Below are positions 15,858 to 24,481 of a stretch of DNA of 43,315 bases, in pieces (the first letter of the stretch is position 1; each line of letters begins with the position of its first letter). The stretch lies in the NCBI GenBank assembly GCA_028285365.1, contig JANQPS010000158.1:1-43315 (forward strand). Reading direction: 5' to 3'. Origin of the DNA: Thermoanaerobaculia bacterium (GTDB taxonomy: Bacteria; Acidobacteriota; Thermoanaerobaculia; Multivoradales; Multivoraceae). Under the pieces are notes generated by a model that did no database searches, had not been told where the DNA came from, and saw only the letters and a list, made by a program, of their open reading frames with translations. The translations under genes were made by a program, and so were the position numbers.

Positions 15858-16661
15858 ATGACGGAAGCGCAAGCCCAGAGGGAGGCGGCCTCGGACGTGC
15901 TGCTCGAGCTGAAGAACGTCGAGACCTACTACGGTCCGATCATGGCGATCCGCGGTGTCAGTCTCACCGTGCCCGCTGGCCGCATCGTCGCGGTGTTGGG
16001 AGCCAACGGGGCGGGCAAGACGACCATCCTGCGCACCATCTCCGGCGTGATGGATCCCCAGAAGGGACAGATCTTCTTCGCTGGCGAAGAGATCGCCCGC
16101 CGCGACCCCGATGCCGTGATGCGCCTTGGTCTGAGCCACGTCCCCGAGGGCCGCGAGGTCTTCCCCTTCCTGACGGTGAGCGAGAACCTTCAGATGGGCG
16201 CCTTCAGCCGCCGAGATCGGGTCACCATCGCCAACGATCTCGACCGCGTCTACGACTACTTCCCCGCGCTCGCCGATCGAGGCTCACAGCAGGCGGGCCA
16301 GCTGTCCGGCGGCGAGCAGCAGATGCTCGCCATCGGACGGGCGCTGATGGCACATCCCAAGATGCTGCTGCTGGACGAGCCGTCGCTCGGCCTGTCGCCA
16401 CTGCTGGTGCACCAGATCTTCGACATCATCAACCGCATCAACGAAGAGCAGGGCATGACGATCCTCGTCGTCGAGCAGAACGCCCACGTCGCGCTGAACC
16501 ACTCGCACTACGGCTACGTGCTCGAAAACGGGAGAGTCGTCATGGACGACACCTGCGAGAAGCTCGCGAGCTCGCCGGACATCCAGGAGTTCTATCTCGG
16601 CATGAAGGACCAGATGCCGAGAGGAGTCCGCCGGTGGAAGAAGCGCAAGACCTGGAGGTGA
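15858..16661 (+). CDS. livF: ABC importer ATPase LivF
   Basis: 267 residues from ATG 15858, with GTGAGG just upstream; an in-frame ATG at 15819 lies inside LivG and is not preferred. Walker A is GANGAGKTT, the signature is LSGGEQQMLAIGRAL, Walker B is MLLLDEPSLGLSP, and the switch His region is VVEQNAHVAL, typical of LivF. A basic tail (RGVRRWKKRKTWR) extends past the usual end. The stop at 16659-16661 sits inside the ribosome-binding region of the following ligase gene. Confidence 0.92.
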   Translation: MTEAQAQREAASDVLLELKNVETYYGPIMAIRGVSLTVPAGRIVAVLGANGAGKTTILRTISGVMDPQKGQIFFAGEEIARRDPDAVMRLGLSHVPEGREVFPFLTVSENLQMGAFSRRDRVTIANDLDRVYDYFPALADRGSQQAGQLSGGEQQMLAIGRALMAHPKMLLLDEPSLGLSPLLVHQIFDIINRINEEQGMTILVVEQNAHVALNHSHYGYVLENGRVVMDDTCEKLASSPDIQEFYLGMKDQMPRGVRRWKKRKTWR

Positions 16662-16663
16662 GC

Positions 16664-18550
16664 ATGGGCGCCTTGGCATCCAACCCCGATCTCGTGCGCG
16701 AGACACGAACGACCGACGAAGGCCGCGAGCTCGAGATCTGGCGCGACAACAGCTTCGACGGCACGGTGGCGACGATGTTTTGGAGCCGCGTCGAGAAGTA
16801 CGGTGAGCGCACCGCCATGCGGGAGAAAGACTTCGGCATCTGGCAGCACATCTCGTGGCGGGAGTTCGGAGAGAAGGCCCGCCACACGGGGCTCGCGCTG
16901 CGATCGCTCGGCTTCGCCAAGGGTGACGTCGCGTGCATCCTGTCCAACACCGTCACCGAGTGGATGTTTGCCGACATGGGTGTGTTGGGAATCGGAGGCG
17001 TGTGTGCCGGGATCTACCCCACCGACGCGGCCGAGCAGGTGGACTACCTGGTCAACGACTCGAGCTGCAAGGTGATGTTCGTCGAGGACGAGGAACAGCT
17101 CGACAAGGTGCTCGAAGTGCGCGCGCGCTGCCCCAGCCTGGAGCACATCGTCATCTTCGACATGGAGGGTCTGCGCGACTTCGAGGACCCGATGGCCATG
17201 AGCTTCGACGACCTGCTCACTCTGGGACGCGAGCAGGACGAGCTCCACCCCGAGGCCTGGGCCGAGTGCCTCCAGCTGGCGAAGCCCGAGGACCTGGCGA
17301 TCCTCGTCTACACCTCCGGCACCACCGGCCCGCCGAAGGGCGCCATGATCAGCCACCACAATCTCGTCTTTCAGTGCGTCAACGGCCCGCACGTGCTGTC
17401 ACAGGGGGAAGACGACGAGCGCATGGCCTTTCTGCCCCTGTGCCACATCGCCGAGCGGATCTTCGTGTACTACTCGCTCTACGCTGGTACGAAGCTCAAC
17501 TTCGTCGAGAATCCGGAGACGGTGCCGGAGAACGCCCAGGAGATCCAACCGACTCTGTTCTTCTCGGTGCCGCGCGTCTGGGAGAAGTTCTACTCGGCCA
17601 TCAGCATCGCGCTGTCCGACGCCACCTGGCTGCAGCGATGGGCGTACGACAAGGCGATCGGCCTCGGGTTCCAAAGAGCCGACAAACGGCTCGCGGGAGA
17701 GCCGACGAGCGCGGGACTGGAGCTCGCCTACCGCATCGGTAGCGCGCTCGTGCTGCGCAACATCCGCAAGTTCATAGGCATCGACCGATGCCGCTGGATC
17801 GGCACCGGCGCCGCGCCGATCTCTCCCGATCTGATCCGCTGGTACCTGGCGCTCGGCATCGACATGGTCGAGGGGTATGGCCAGACCGAGAACACGGGCA
17901 TCGCCACCATGCTCGAGCCGGGCGAGATCAGGCCCGGTACCGTCGGCCGCGCCGTGCCGTGGGGCGAGGTGAAGATCTCCGAAGAGGGCGAGATCCTCAT
18001 TCGCGGAGAGCACGTCTTCATGGGCTATCTCAACCAGCCCGAGAAGACGGCCGAGACGGTTCGCGACGGGTGGCTTCACACCGGCGATGTCGGCGAGATC
18101 GATGACGAAGGCTTCCTCAGGATCACCGACAGAATGAAGGACATCATCATCACGGCCGGCGGCAAGAACATCACCCCGAGCGAGATCGAGAACCAGCTCA
18201 AGTTCTCGCCGTACATCGCCGACGCCGTGGTGATCGGCGACAAGCGCAAGTTCCTGAGCTGCCTCGTGATGATCGATCACGACAACGTCGTCAAGTACGC
18301 TCAGGACAACCACGTGCCGTTCACCAACTACCAGAGCCTGTGCGCCGCCGAGCAGGTCATCGAGCTCATCGACGAGCAGGTGCAGGCCGTCAACGCCAAG
18401 TTCGCGCGCGTCGAGCAGGTCAAGAAGTTCCGCCTCATCGACCAGGAGCTCACCCCCGAAGACGACGAGCTCACGCCGACGATGAAGCTCAAGCGCAAGT
18501 TCGTGAACGAGAAGTACGCGCCGCTGATCGACTCGATGTACGGAGGCTAG
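16664..18550 (+). CDS. Long-chain AMP-forming acyl-CoA ligase in the Liv operon
   Basis: 628 residues, the size of long-chain acyl-CoA synthetases. P-loop LVYTSGTTGPPKGAM, A5 EGYGQTENTG, A7 WLHTGDVGEID and A8 DRMKDIIITAGGKNITPSEIEN are intact. Near the end, ELTPTMKLKRKFV holds the catalytic Lys region of the FACL group. GGAGG at 16654-16658 lies five bases before ATG 16664, so that start is preferred to the in-frame ATG at 16634 inside LivF. Being embedded between the ATPases and the binding protein, it probably traps the imported carboxylate as its CoA ester. The substrate is likely a fatty, aromatic or other hydrophobic acid rather than an amino acid. About nine in ten codons end in G or C in one stretch I counted. 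Confidence 0.9.
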   Translation: MGALASNPDLVRETRTTDEGRELEIWRDNSFDGTVATMFWSRVEKYGERTAMREKDFGIWQHISWREFGEKARHTGLALRSLGFAKGDVACILSNTVTEWMFADMGVLGIGGVCAGIYPTDAAEQVDYLVNDSSCKVMFVEDEEQLDKVLEVRARCPSLEHIVIFDMEGLRDFEDPMAMSFDDLLTLGREQDELHPEAWAECLQLAKPEDLAILVYTSGTTGPPKGAMISHHNLVFQCVNGPHVLSQGEDDERMAFLPLCHIAERIFVYYSLYAGTKLNFVENPETVPENAQEIQPTLFFSVPRVWEKFYSAISIALSDATWLQRWAYDKAIGLGFQRADKRLAGEPTSAGLELAYRIGSALVLRNIRKFIGIDRCRWIGTGAAPISPDLIRWYLALGIDMVEGYGQTENTGIATMLEPGEIRPGTVGRAVPWGEVKISEEGEILIRGEHVFMGYLNQPEKTAETVRDGWLHTGDVGEIDDEGFLRITDRMKDIIITAGGKNITPSEIENQLKFSPYIADAVVIGDKRKFLSCLVMIDHDNVVKYAQDNHVPFTNYQSLCAAEQVIELIDEQVQAVNAKFARVEQVKKFRLIDQELTPEDDELTPTMKLKRKFVNEKYAPLIDSMYGG

Positions 18551-18554
18551 TGCC

Positions 18555-19736
18555 ATGACCTATCGATACCGTTCTCTCATCGTCCCCGCCGTGCTGCTGT
18601 GCGTGCTCCTCGCAGGATGCGGAGGCTCCGGCGATCCCGAAGCCTCTGGCGCGGCCGAGGAAATCGTGCTCGGCGCCTACAGCGACCTGTCCGGCCCGGC
18701 CGCCGCCATCGGTGTCGGTGCCACCAACGCGGCGCGTCTGCTGTTCGATCGCGTCAACGAGGAGGGTGGCATCCACGGCCGTCAGATCCGCTACGTCGTC
18801 GAGGACGGTCAATACCAGGTACCGCGCGCCGTCCAGGCGGCCAACAAGCTGATCAACCGCGACAAGATCTTCGCCATGGTCGGCTCCCTCGGTACCCCGA
18901 TGAACAACGCCGTCATGAGCACTCAATTCCAAGCGGGCATTCCCAACATCTTTCCGCTCTCGGGCGCCCGCTCCATGGCGGAGCCTCTTCACCCGCTGAA
19001 GTTCGCCGGTATCTCCACCTACTACGGTCAGACGCGCTCTGCCATCAAGTACTTCATCGAGGAGAAGGGCAAGGAGCGCATCTGCACCATGACCCAGGAC
19101 ACCGACTACGGAACGGAGCTGACCGACGCTGCGAACGATCAGCTCGGCGAAATGGGGCGACAGGTCACCGAGTCGACTGCCCACAAGCCCCTCGATACCG
19201 ACTTCAGTGCTGCGATCCTCAAGCTGAGGGAAGCCGACTGCGACCTGATCGTTCTCGGCAGCATCATCACCGACACGATCCTGGCGATCTCGGCGGCGCG
19301 AGCAATCGACTGGGACGTCGACTTCGTTGGCCCGATCGCGGCGTTCGAGTCCGAAGTCGCGGAGGCGGAGGGCGGCGTGACCAACGGCTTCTACGCGATG
19401 ACGTCATTCGAGTTCCCCTACCCCGACCATCCCCGCCAGGAGGTTCGTGACTTCGTCGCCGCGTACCAGGAGCGCTACGGGCAGGATCCCAACACCGGCT
19501 CGCTCTTCGGCTGGCTCTTTGCCGACTTCACCATCCGTGCTCTGCGCGATGCGGGGCCCGACCTCACCGTCGACTCGCTGGTCGCCGCCATCGAGTCGAT
19601 CGACGACTACCAGGACATCTTCGGCGGCCCGGTCCTGACCTTCGGGCCCGACAAGCACATCGGCTCCGACGAGTCGTTCCTCGCGGTGGTCGAGGATGGA
19701 CGCTGGGTGCGTGTCACCGAGAACCTGTCCTACTGA
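18555..19736 (+). CDS. Periplasmic substrate-binding lipoprotein of the Liv-type importer
   Basis: 393 residues with a lipobox (L-A-G-C near residue 22) and the type 1 periplasmic-binding fold of Peripla_BP_6: IVLGAYSDLSGPAAAIG at the N-terminus, VNEEGGIHGRQIRYVVEDGQYQ, and VGSLGTPMNNAV. In this family the first segment contacts the ligand carboxyl and amino groups. It delivers the substrate to LivHM. It begins four bases after the ligase stop and is the last gene of the operon. The Liv family has broadened to aromatic and fatty acids, and the adjacent ligase argues for such a ligand. Confidence 0.88.
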   Translation: MTYRYRSLIVPAVLLCVLLAGCGGSGDPEASGAAEEIVLGAYSDLSGPAAAIGVGATNAARLLFDRVNEEGGIHGRQIRYVVEDGQYQVPRAVQAANKLINRDKIFAMVGSLGTPMNNAVMSTQFQAGIPNIFPLSGARSMAEPLHPLKFAGISTYYGQTRSAIKYFIEEKGKERICTMTQDTDYGTELTDAANDQLGEMGRQVTESTAHKPLDTDFSAAILKLREADCDLIVLGSIITDTILAISAARAIDWDVDFVGPIAAFESEVAEAEGGVTNGFYAMTSFEFPYPDHPRQEVRDFVAAYQERYGQDPNTGSLFGWLFADFTIRALRDAGPDLTVDSLVAAIESIDDYQDIFGGPVLTFGPDKHIGSDESFLAVVEDGRWVRVTENLSY

Positions 19737-19745
19737 CGAAGGGCC

Positions 19746-19763
19746 GCCGCGAGCCACCGCGGC
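19746..19763 (+). terminator. Possible terminator hairpin after the Liv operon
   Basis: GCCGCG (19746-19751) pairs perfectly with CGCGGC (19758-19763) across a six-base loop, nine bases after the binding-protein stop. No clear T-run follows, so it may only be a pause or mRNA-stability element. Confidence 0.35.
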
Positions 19764-19855
19764 AGTCCTTTCGGCCGCGCGAGCCGTGATCCTCAGCTGG
19801 CCGTGCTGCGCAGGGTCGGCGCCACGAGTTGCGCGCAGTTCTCGCTCAACGCGAG

Positions 19856-20917
19856 CTAGTTGCTGCCTGACGGTTTGGCCTTGATGAGATCTGCGTCGAC
19901 CCCGTAGTGGTCCGCCTCGGTGAGGCCGCGCTTGAGTCGGTCGATGCGCCCGCGAGCTGCCGTGACGGCCGGGTCGGGTTCGGCATCGACCAGGGTACTT
20001 GCCAGGAACCGGTAGGCCGCCTGAGTCCTAGGCCTCATGGTGCGTCCGACGTGGTCCGCGTCGTAGTAGAGACGATACTCGTGACGGATGCGCTGATCCC
20101 AGAGGACCTGGTGCAGGAACTCGGCGCCCTCGTAGAGCCAGAAGAGGTCGGCGTCGCCAGCTTCGAGGAAGATCTCGAGTCCGCTGCTGCGCAGCTTTTC
20201 GGCGTCACGCTGAGCGATGGTTGCCGGGTTGTTGGCGTTCCAGTAGTCGCGGTCGACTGGCTTGCCGTAGATCGACTCCATGAGCTGGTCACCACGCCAG
20301 AAGCGGTGTTTCGGTCGCATGTCGGCCCAGTCGTCGATCGGTGAGATGCCGGGCTCCATGCTTGCGACGGCGCCAAACTTCTCGGGGTACTTGAAGGCAA
20401 GGCGGAGGGAGCCCATGCCGCCCATCGAAATGCCGGTGACGAGGGTGCCGCGACGATCTGCTCGCACGTTGAACCGACCGCGCAGGTGTTCGAGGAAGGG
20501 ACCGATGATCAGGCTCTCCCACTTCTGCGAGCCATCGCGGTAGTCCATGTAGAAACATCGCGGTGTCACGCTGGGGGTGACGATGACCATGGGTGGGAGC
20601 TCCTCCGTCTCCCACATCTCCACGAAGATCGGCATCTGGCGCTTGAGTACGTCGCGACTGCCACCGCCGCCGTGGAGGTTCAGGACCAGTGGGAGTGGGT
20701 CGCTGCTCGAGGTGTAGCCTGGAGGGGTGAGTGCGTAGTACTCGACAGCCTCCGGGACGAGGTCGGACCTGAGCTCGCCCTCCAGGAGCTGCGCATCCTG
20801 GGCCCCAGCCACGCCCATGCCAAGCGTGAGGAGACCGACGGCGAAGAGCCCGACGTGGCGAAACCACCACGCTCGGACCAAGGATGGGTTCAGGTGGGCA
20901 GTGGTCGACGGACTCAT
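19856..20917 (-). CDS. Exported alpha/beta-hydrolase esterase (esterase D-like)
   Basis: 353 residues with a signal segment (FAVGLLTLGMGVAGAQ, about 24-40). The fold shows PLPLVLNLHGGGGS (oxyanion region), the nucleophile elbow GISMGG, and likely Asp/His in AGDADLFW and YDADHVGRTM, as in esterase D/feruloyl-esterase-like enzymes. It probably hydrolyses esters in the periplasm or outside the cell; the substrate is unknown. It starts 16 bases after the stop of the Tat-exported protein gene upstream and is likely co-transcribed with it. Several in-frame ATGs exist at the N-terminus; the exact start is not fixed, but all keep the signal. Confidence 0.8.
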   Translation of the reverse strand: MSPSTTAHLNPSLVRAWWFRHVGLFAVGLLTLGMGVAGAQDAQLLEGELRSDLVPEAVEYYALTPPGYTSSSDPLPLVLNLHGGGGSRDVLKRQMPIFVEMWETEELPPMVIVTPSVTPRCFYMDYRDGSQKWESLIIGPFLEHLRGRFNVRADRRGTLVTGISMGGMGSLRLAFKYPEKFGAVASMEPGISPIDDWADMRPKHRFWRGDQLMESIYGKPVDRDYWNANNPATIAQRDAEKLRSSGLEIFLEAGDADLFWLYEGAEFLHQVLWDQRIRHEYRLYYDADHVGRTMRPRTQAAYRFLASTLVDAEPDPAVTAARGRIDRLKRGLTEADHYGVDADLIKAKPSGSN

Positions 20918-20933
20918 CAGCTCTTCCTCCTCG

Positions 20934-21914
20934 TCAGGTGAGATAGCTCAGGCGCTCAGGCAGGTAGTCGTTGACGCAGCCAGAAACCGCCACGTTGTCC
21001 GCTTCGCCGACGACCACGCTGCCTCGGCGCCTCACGTCGTAGATGGGTACCGAATAGACGTATGTGTCTCGATAGACCCCCTCGATTCGGTCGCCCCCAG
21101 CGAGGGTCAGGGCAAAACGCCTTGCGGACGGCTGTTGCGACGGCGGCTCGATGTCGAATGCGTTGACGGAGTCGGCCTTCTCCGACCGAACGACGAAGCC
21201 GACCGCTCCCTGCTCGAGCTTGATGGCGACCGAGTGATAGCCCGGCCCGCGGAGCGTGGCGTAGCAGAACGGCGCCATCCAGCGCGGCGTGGAACGGACC
21301 TGCTCGTGGAAATGTCCTTGCCAGTCGACGAGATGCGAGACGCCGTCCATCTCGACGGTGCCACTCATCGAGCCGAGGACCTCGGTGCGACCGGACAGGG
21401 AGCTCACAGGCGCATGTGCGGGTCGAAACGTAGCGTCGAGCCGAATTGGTGTCGCACCAACTCCGTGCTCGGCGTGAGCCGAGCGATGAGCTCCGACCGA
21501 GCCACTGATTCTGCAGACTTCCGGAGCGTCTCGGGGCCCCGTTCGTGTCAAGCGGAGTCGCGTGTCGCCCCGCGTTGCTGTGTACGCAACGTCGGTCTCG
21601 TCGAGGTGGGTTTGCTGCTCGCTGCAGGGCATCTCCTGGCTGGTGAACGCGAGCGTCTTCCCACCCTGGAAGGCATGGACCCATGCCCAGGACACATTGA
21701 TCGACGGATAGCGGGCGATTCGGCAGATGAAGCCGAGATCACCGTCTGGACTGATGGCGTCGGCATAGACCGACTCGCTGTGGATCTCGCGGCCCTTGAC
21801 GTCTCCCGCGAGCTCGAGGTTTGGTGCGTGCGCTGGCGGCGCGTCGTCGGTTCGGCGCGCGCAGGCTGCTGCCATCAGCGTGCCGCCGATGACGGTTCGC
21901 CTCGTCAGGGTCAC
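20934..21914 (-). CDS. Tat-exported protein of unknown function (possible hydratase/cyclase-like lipocalin fold)
   Basis: 326 residues opening with a twin-arginine signal (TRRTVIGGTLMAAACARR). The body is rich in beta-strand patterns. A central stretch, GTVEMDGVSHLVDWQGHFHEQ, and then PFCYATLRGPGYHSVAIKLEQG, resemble the paired beta-barrel proteins of the AttH/carotenoid-hydratase/tocopherol-cyclase type, but the resemblance is weak. The gene lies directly upstream of the exported esterase (16 bases) and both products should leave the cytoplasm, so they may act on the same substrate. I do not assign a reaction. Confidence 0.6.
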   Translation of the reverse strand: MTLTRRTVIGGTLMAAACARRTDDAPPAHAPNLELAGDVKGREIHSESVYADAISPDGDLGFICRIARYPSINVSWAWVHAFQGGKTLAFTSQEMPCSEQQTHLDETDVAYTATRGDTRLRLTRTGPRDAPEVCRISGSVGAHRSAHAEHGVGATPIRLDATFRPAHAPVSSLSGRTEVLGSMSGTVEMDGVSHLVDWQGHFHEQVRSTPRWMAPFCYATLRGPGYHSVAIKLEQGAVGFVVRSEKADSVNAFDIEPPSQQPSARRFALTLAGGDRIEGVYRDTYVYSVPIYDVRRRGSVVVGEADNVAVSGCVNDYLPERLSYLT

Positions 21915-22138
21915 TTGGTTACTCCTCGTGGCTGTTCATGGTCCCAGAGCTCGTCTCCATCTTGTCACCAACAGGCCGGTGCCCCGAGGCGCTCTTGGCA
22001 ACCTCTGTCGACGGCCCTCATCGAGGGTCGTGAGAGCCGTCTTCTAAGATGGTGAGAATCGGCACCGCAAGCACTCCCCAAACCAGATCGCTGACCCGGT
22101 CGAAGAAAGTCCCGAGCAGCAAGAATTGCAGGCAATAG

Positions 22139-22176
22139 CAGGCAGTAACAGCGAATACAGGCAGTAACAGCGAATA
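22139..22176. repeat. Exact 19-bp tandem duplication upstream of the dienelactone hydrolase
   Basis: CAGGCAGTAACAGCGAATA occurs at 22139-22157 and again at 22158-22176. A partial copy, CAGGCAATAG, precedes at 22129-22138. The array ends six bases before the Shine-Dalgarno of the hydrolase, so it is probably in its 5' untranslated region or promoter. Confidence 0.8.
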
Positions 22177-22191
22177 ACTGTGGAGAGAACG

Positions 22192-23067
22192 ATGTGTGAC
22201 GACCTGACTCAGAGAGACGTAGATCGCTTCCTTGCTAGCCGCGGAGTGTCGCGTCGAGACTTCGGCAAGGTCTCTGCAGCGGCGGGACTCGTCATGATGC
22301 TGCCTCCGGTCGCCAACGCTCAGGAGACCACCGAGACAGACGTCGAGATCACGACGCCGGACGGAGTCGCTGACTGCTACTTCGTTCATCCCTCGAGTGG
22401 GAAGCATCCGGCAGTCCTGATCTGGCCCGACATTCTCGGGCTGCGTCCTGCTTTCCGGGCCATGGGCAAGCGGTTGGCCGAGTCGGGCTACTCCGTGCTC
22501 GTCATCAACCAGTTCTATCGGGACGCAAAGTCGCCGGTCGTGGGCGAAGGCGCGAGTTTCAGTCAGCCGGAGACTCGCGCCATCGTCATGCCGATGAGAG
22601 CCAACTTGAGCGCCGACACCAATGTCACCGACGCTTCGGCGTGTATCGACTTCCTCAAGAAGCAGACCGCCGTCGACACGAACCGCAAGATGGGCACGAC
22701 TGGCTACTGCATGGGGGGTCCCATGGTGATGCGCACCGTCGCCGTCGACGCTGACTGGCTAGGAGCCGGTGCGACCTTCCACGGTGGCGGCATGGCCACG
22801 AACGCCGAGGACAGCCCCCATCTCCTCATTCCCAAGACCAAGGCGCACATGCTGCACTGTGTGGCCGAGAACGACGACGAGCGCAATCCGGAAGCCAAGA
22901 ACATTCTTCGTGCCGCATACGAAGAAGCAGGGATTCCAGCCGAGATCGAAGTCTACGAGGGCACTCTGCACGGGTGGTGTCCGCCGGATTCGCAGGTCTA
23001 CAACGAGGCTCAGGCCGAGCGCGCGTGGAGTCGCATGCTGGCGTTGTTCGAGCGGGCGCTGGTTTGA
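22192..23067 (+). CDS. Tat-exported dienelactone hydrolase family protein
   Basis: 291 residues from ATG 22192, with GGAGAG four bases upstream (an in-frame GTG at 22180 is less likely). A twin-arginine signal is visible (SRRDFGKVSAAAGLVMMLPPVANA). The mature part has the dienelactone-hydrolase pattern: HPAVLIWPDILGLRP, the Cys nucleophile in GYCMGG, an Asp region (CVAENDDER) and His in LHGWCPP. The family opens lactones or hydrolyses esters; exported members often act on unknown substrates. It stands alone on the plus strand and converges with the amidohydrolase gene. A 19-bp tandem duplication lies just before its ribosome-binding site. Confidence 0.88.
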   Translation: MCDDLTQRDVDRFLASRGVSRRDFGKVSAAAGLVMMLPPVANAQETTETDVEITTPDGVADCYFVHPSSGKHPAVLIWPDILGLRPAFRAMGKRLAESGYSVLVINQFYRDAKSPVVGEGASFSQPETRAIVMPMRANLSADTNVTDASACIDFLKKQTAVDTNRKMGTTGYCMGGPMVMRTVAVDADWLGAGATFHGGGMATNAEDSPHLLIPKTKAHMLHCVAENDDERNPEAKNILRAAYEEAGIPAEIEVYEGTLHGWCPPDSQVYNEAQAERAWSRMLALFERALV

Positions 23068-23086
23068 CGTCTCGGGAGGCTTCGGC

Positions 23087-24481
23087 CTAGTCGAACCGGA
23101 CGAGATCGTCGAGGTCGTTCCTCTCGAAGGCTCGACCTCGAACGACCACCGCCTCGATGGCCCGGGTCTTCGTGATGTCTACAAGAGGATTCGCCCGTAA
23201 GAGCACGAGGTCGGCGACCATACCCGCCTCGATGCGGCCGGAGTCGGAGCGTCCGAGGAAAGCCGCTGGTGCGGTCGTTGCGGCTGCCAGGGCGCTGCCC
23301 GGCGATATCCCGGCCGTGACCAGCTCCTCGAGCTCGTCGTGTTGCGAGGTGCCGGCGACGATGACGGGGATGCCGACGTCGGTGCCCGCCAGGAGTGCAA
23401 CACCCGCGGCGTCGAAAGCCTTCGTCAGCTCTTGCAGGAACGGGAACGTCCGGCTCACTCCGGCCAGGAATCGAGGCAGGTTGGGGCGACTCAGATAGTC
23501 GTTTCGGTCGCGCTGCCAGAACCGTGTCATCGAGGCGGGCATCAGGGCGACCTCGGGCCTGGCCAGGCTTCGATCGAGATCTTCGAGCTGGAGAACGATG
23601 TTGTGGTACGCCGTCAGATTGGGGGTCACGAACAGCTTGGCCTCCGCGACCCGCTCCGCGAGGGGCGCGATCAGCTCGGAGTCGAGGAGCGCATCCAATC
23701 GAGGGCCGATCTCGTTTGGAAGATCGGCCGGGCGCGAGCTGCGCTGGGGCCAGGTGAAGTAGCCGTAGACGACTTCCTCCATGTGCGCGAGGTGCTGACC
23801 GGCTTCGATGACGCCATCGAGACCGACTGACCTCACGGCGTGGCCGATGACCGGGACGTCGCGCTCGCGGGCAGCCTGGATGATGGACAGATAGGCCGGC
23901 CCCGGAATTCCGTTGTAGACCTTGATCAGGTCGTAGCCGGCCTCGATCTGGTCCAAGGCGACGGTCCGGCCGTCTTCGGCGGTCATCCCCTCGTGTCCTC
24001 GGATGATGGGGCCGCTGGTCACCACCTTGGGCCCGAGTCGTTCGCCCCGGTCGATTTCGTCTCGCAGTCTCAGAACCGAGCTGCCGCCGTCGAGGTTGAT
24101 CACGGTGGTCACGCCGTGTGCGAGGAAGAGAGGCAGGAGACGGTCGAGATCGGAACGGGACCGCTTGATGTGGACATGAGCGTCGGTGAGACCGGCGATG
24201 GCAAAAAGCTCGGAACCGTCGATGGTCTGAGCCCGTCTCGGACGCTTGACGGTGTCGCTCGGCCCGACCGATTCGATCCTGCCGTCGCGGACGACGATCG
24301 TCTGGTCGGCTGTCGAACGAGGGTCTCCATCGACGGAGATCACGGTGACGTCGGTGATGACGAGGGGACGTTGGGCTCCCGCCAACGAGGCAACGAACAT
24401 GAGGACGATTGCTGCCCAGCGTCTTCCGACGATCTCGGATCCCTTGCTGACGGTAGGGTCGGCTTGCGGCGAAGTCCTCAT
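23087..24481 (-). CDS. Exported amidohydrolase (imidazolonepropionase-like)
   Basis: 464 residues with a signal-like segment (AAIVLMFVASLAGAQ, ending near 37). Amidohydrolase features are TDVTVISVDG at the start of the composite beta domain, the metal-binding HVH in GLTDAHVHIK, His in VIGHAV, a second His in QHLAHMEE, and Asp in LLAGTDVG. The close is GRIEAGMVADLVLLRANPL. These enzymes hydrolyse amide, imide or related bonds with one or two metals; substrates of exported members are mostly unknown. Its ATG overlaps the stop of the toastrack gene by ATGA, making it the fourth member of the PadR operon, so its expression is likely tied to an envelope signal. Confidence 0.85.
   Translation of the reverse strand: MRTSPQADPTVSKGSEIVGRRWAAIVLMFVASLAGAQRPLVITDVTVISVDGDPRSTADQTIVVRDGRIESVGPSDTVKRPRRAQTIDGSELFAIAGLTDAHVHIKRSRSDLDRLLPLFLAHGVTTVINLDGGSSVLRLRDEIDRGERLGPKVVTSGPIIRGHEGMTAEDGRTVALDQIEAGYDLIKVYNGIPGPAYLSIIQAARERDVPVIGHAVRSVGLDGVIEAGQHLAHMEEVVYGYFTWPQRSSRPADLPNEIGPRLDALLDSELIAPLAERVAEAKLFVTPNLTAYHNIVLQLEDLDRSLARPEVALMPASMTRFWQRDRNDYLSRPNLPRFLAGVSRTFPFLQELTKAFDAAGVALLAGTDVGIPVIVAGTSQHDELEELVTAGISPGSALAAATTAPAAFLGRSDSGRIEAGMVADLVLLRANPLVDITKTRAIEAVVVRGRAFERNDLDDLVRFD

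Noticed and set aside
17399-18556. A 385-codon minus-strand frame opposite the Liv-operon ligase
   Set aside because: The plus-strand ligase has every motif of its family. The antisense product is Leu/Val/Asp-rich and matches nothing.
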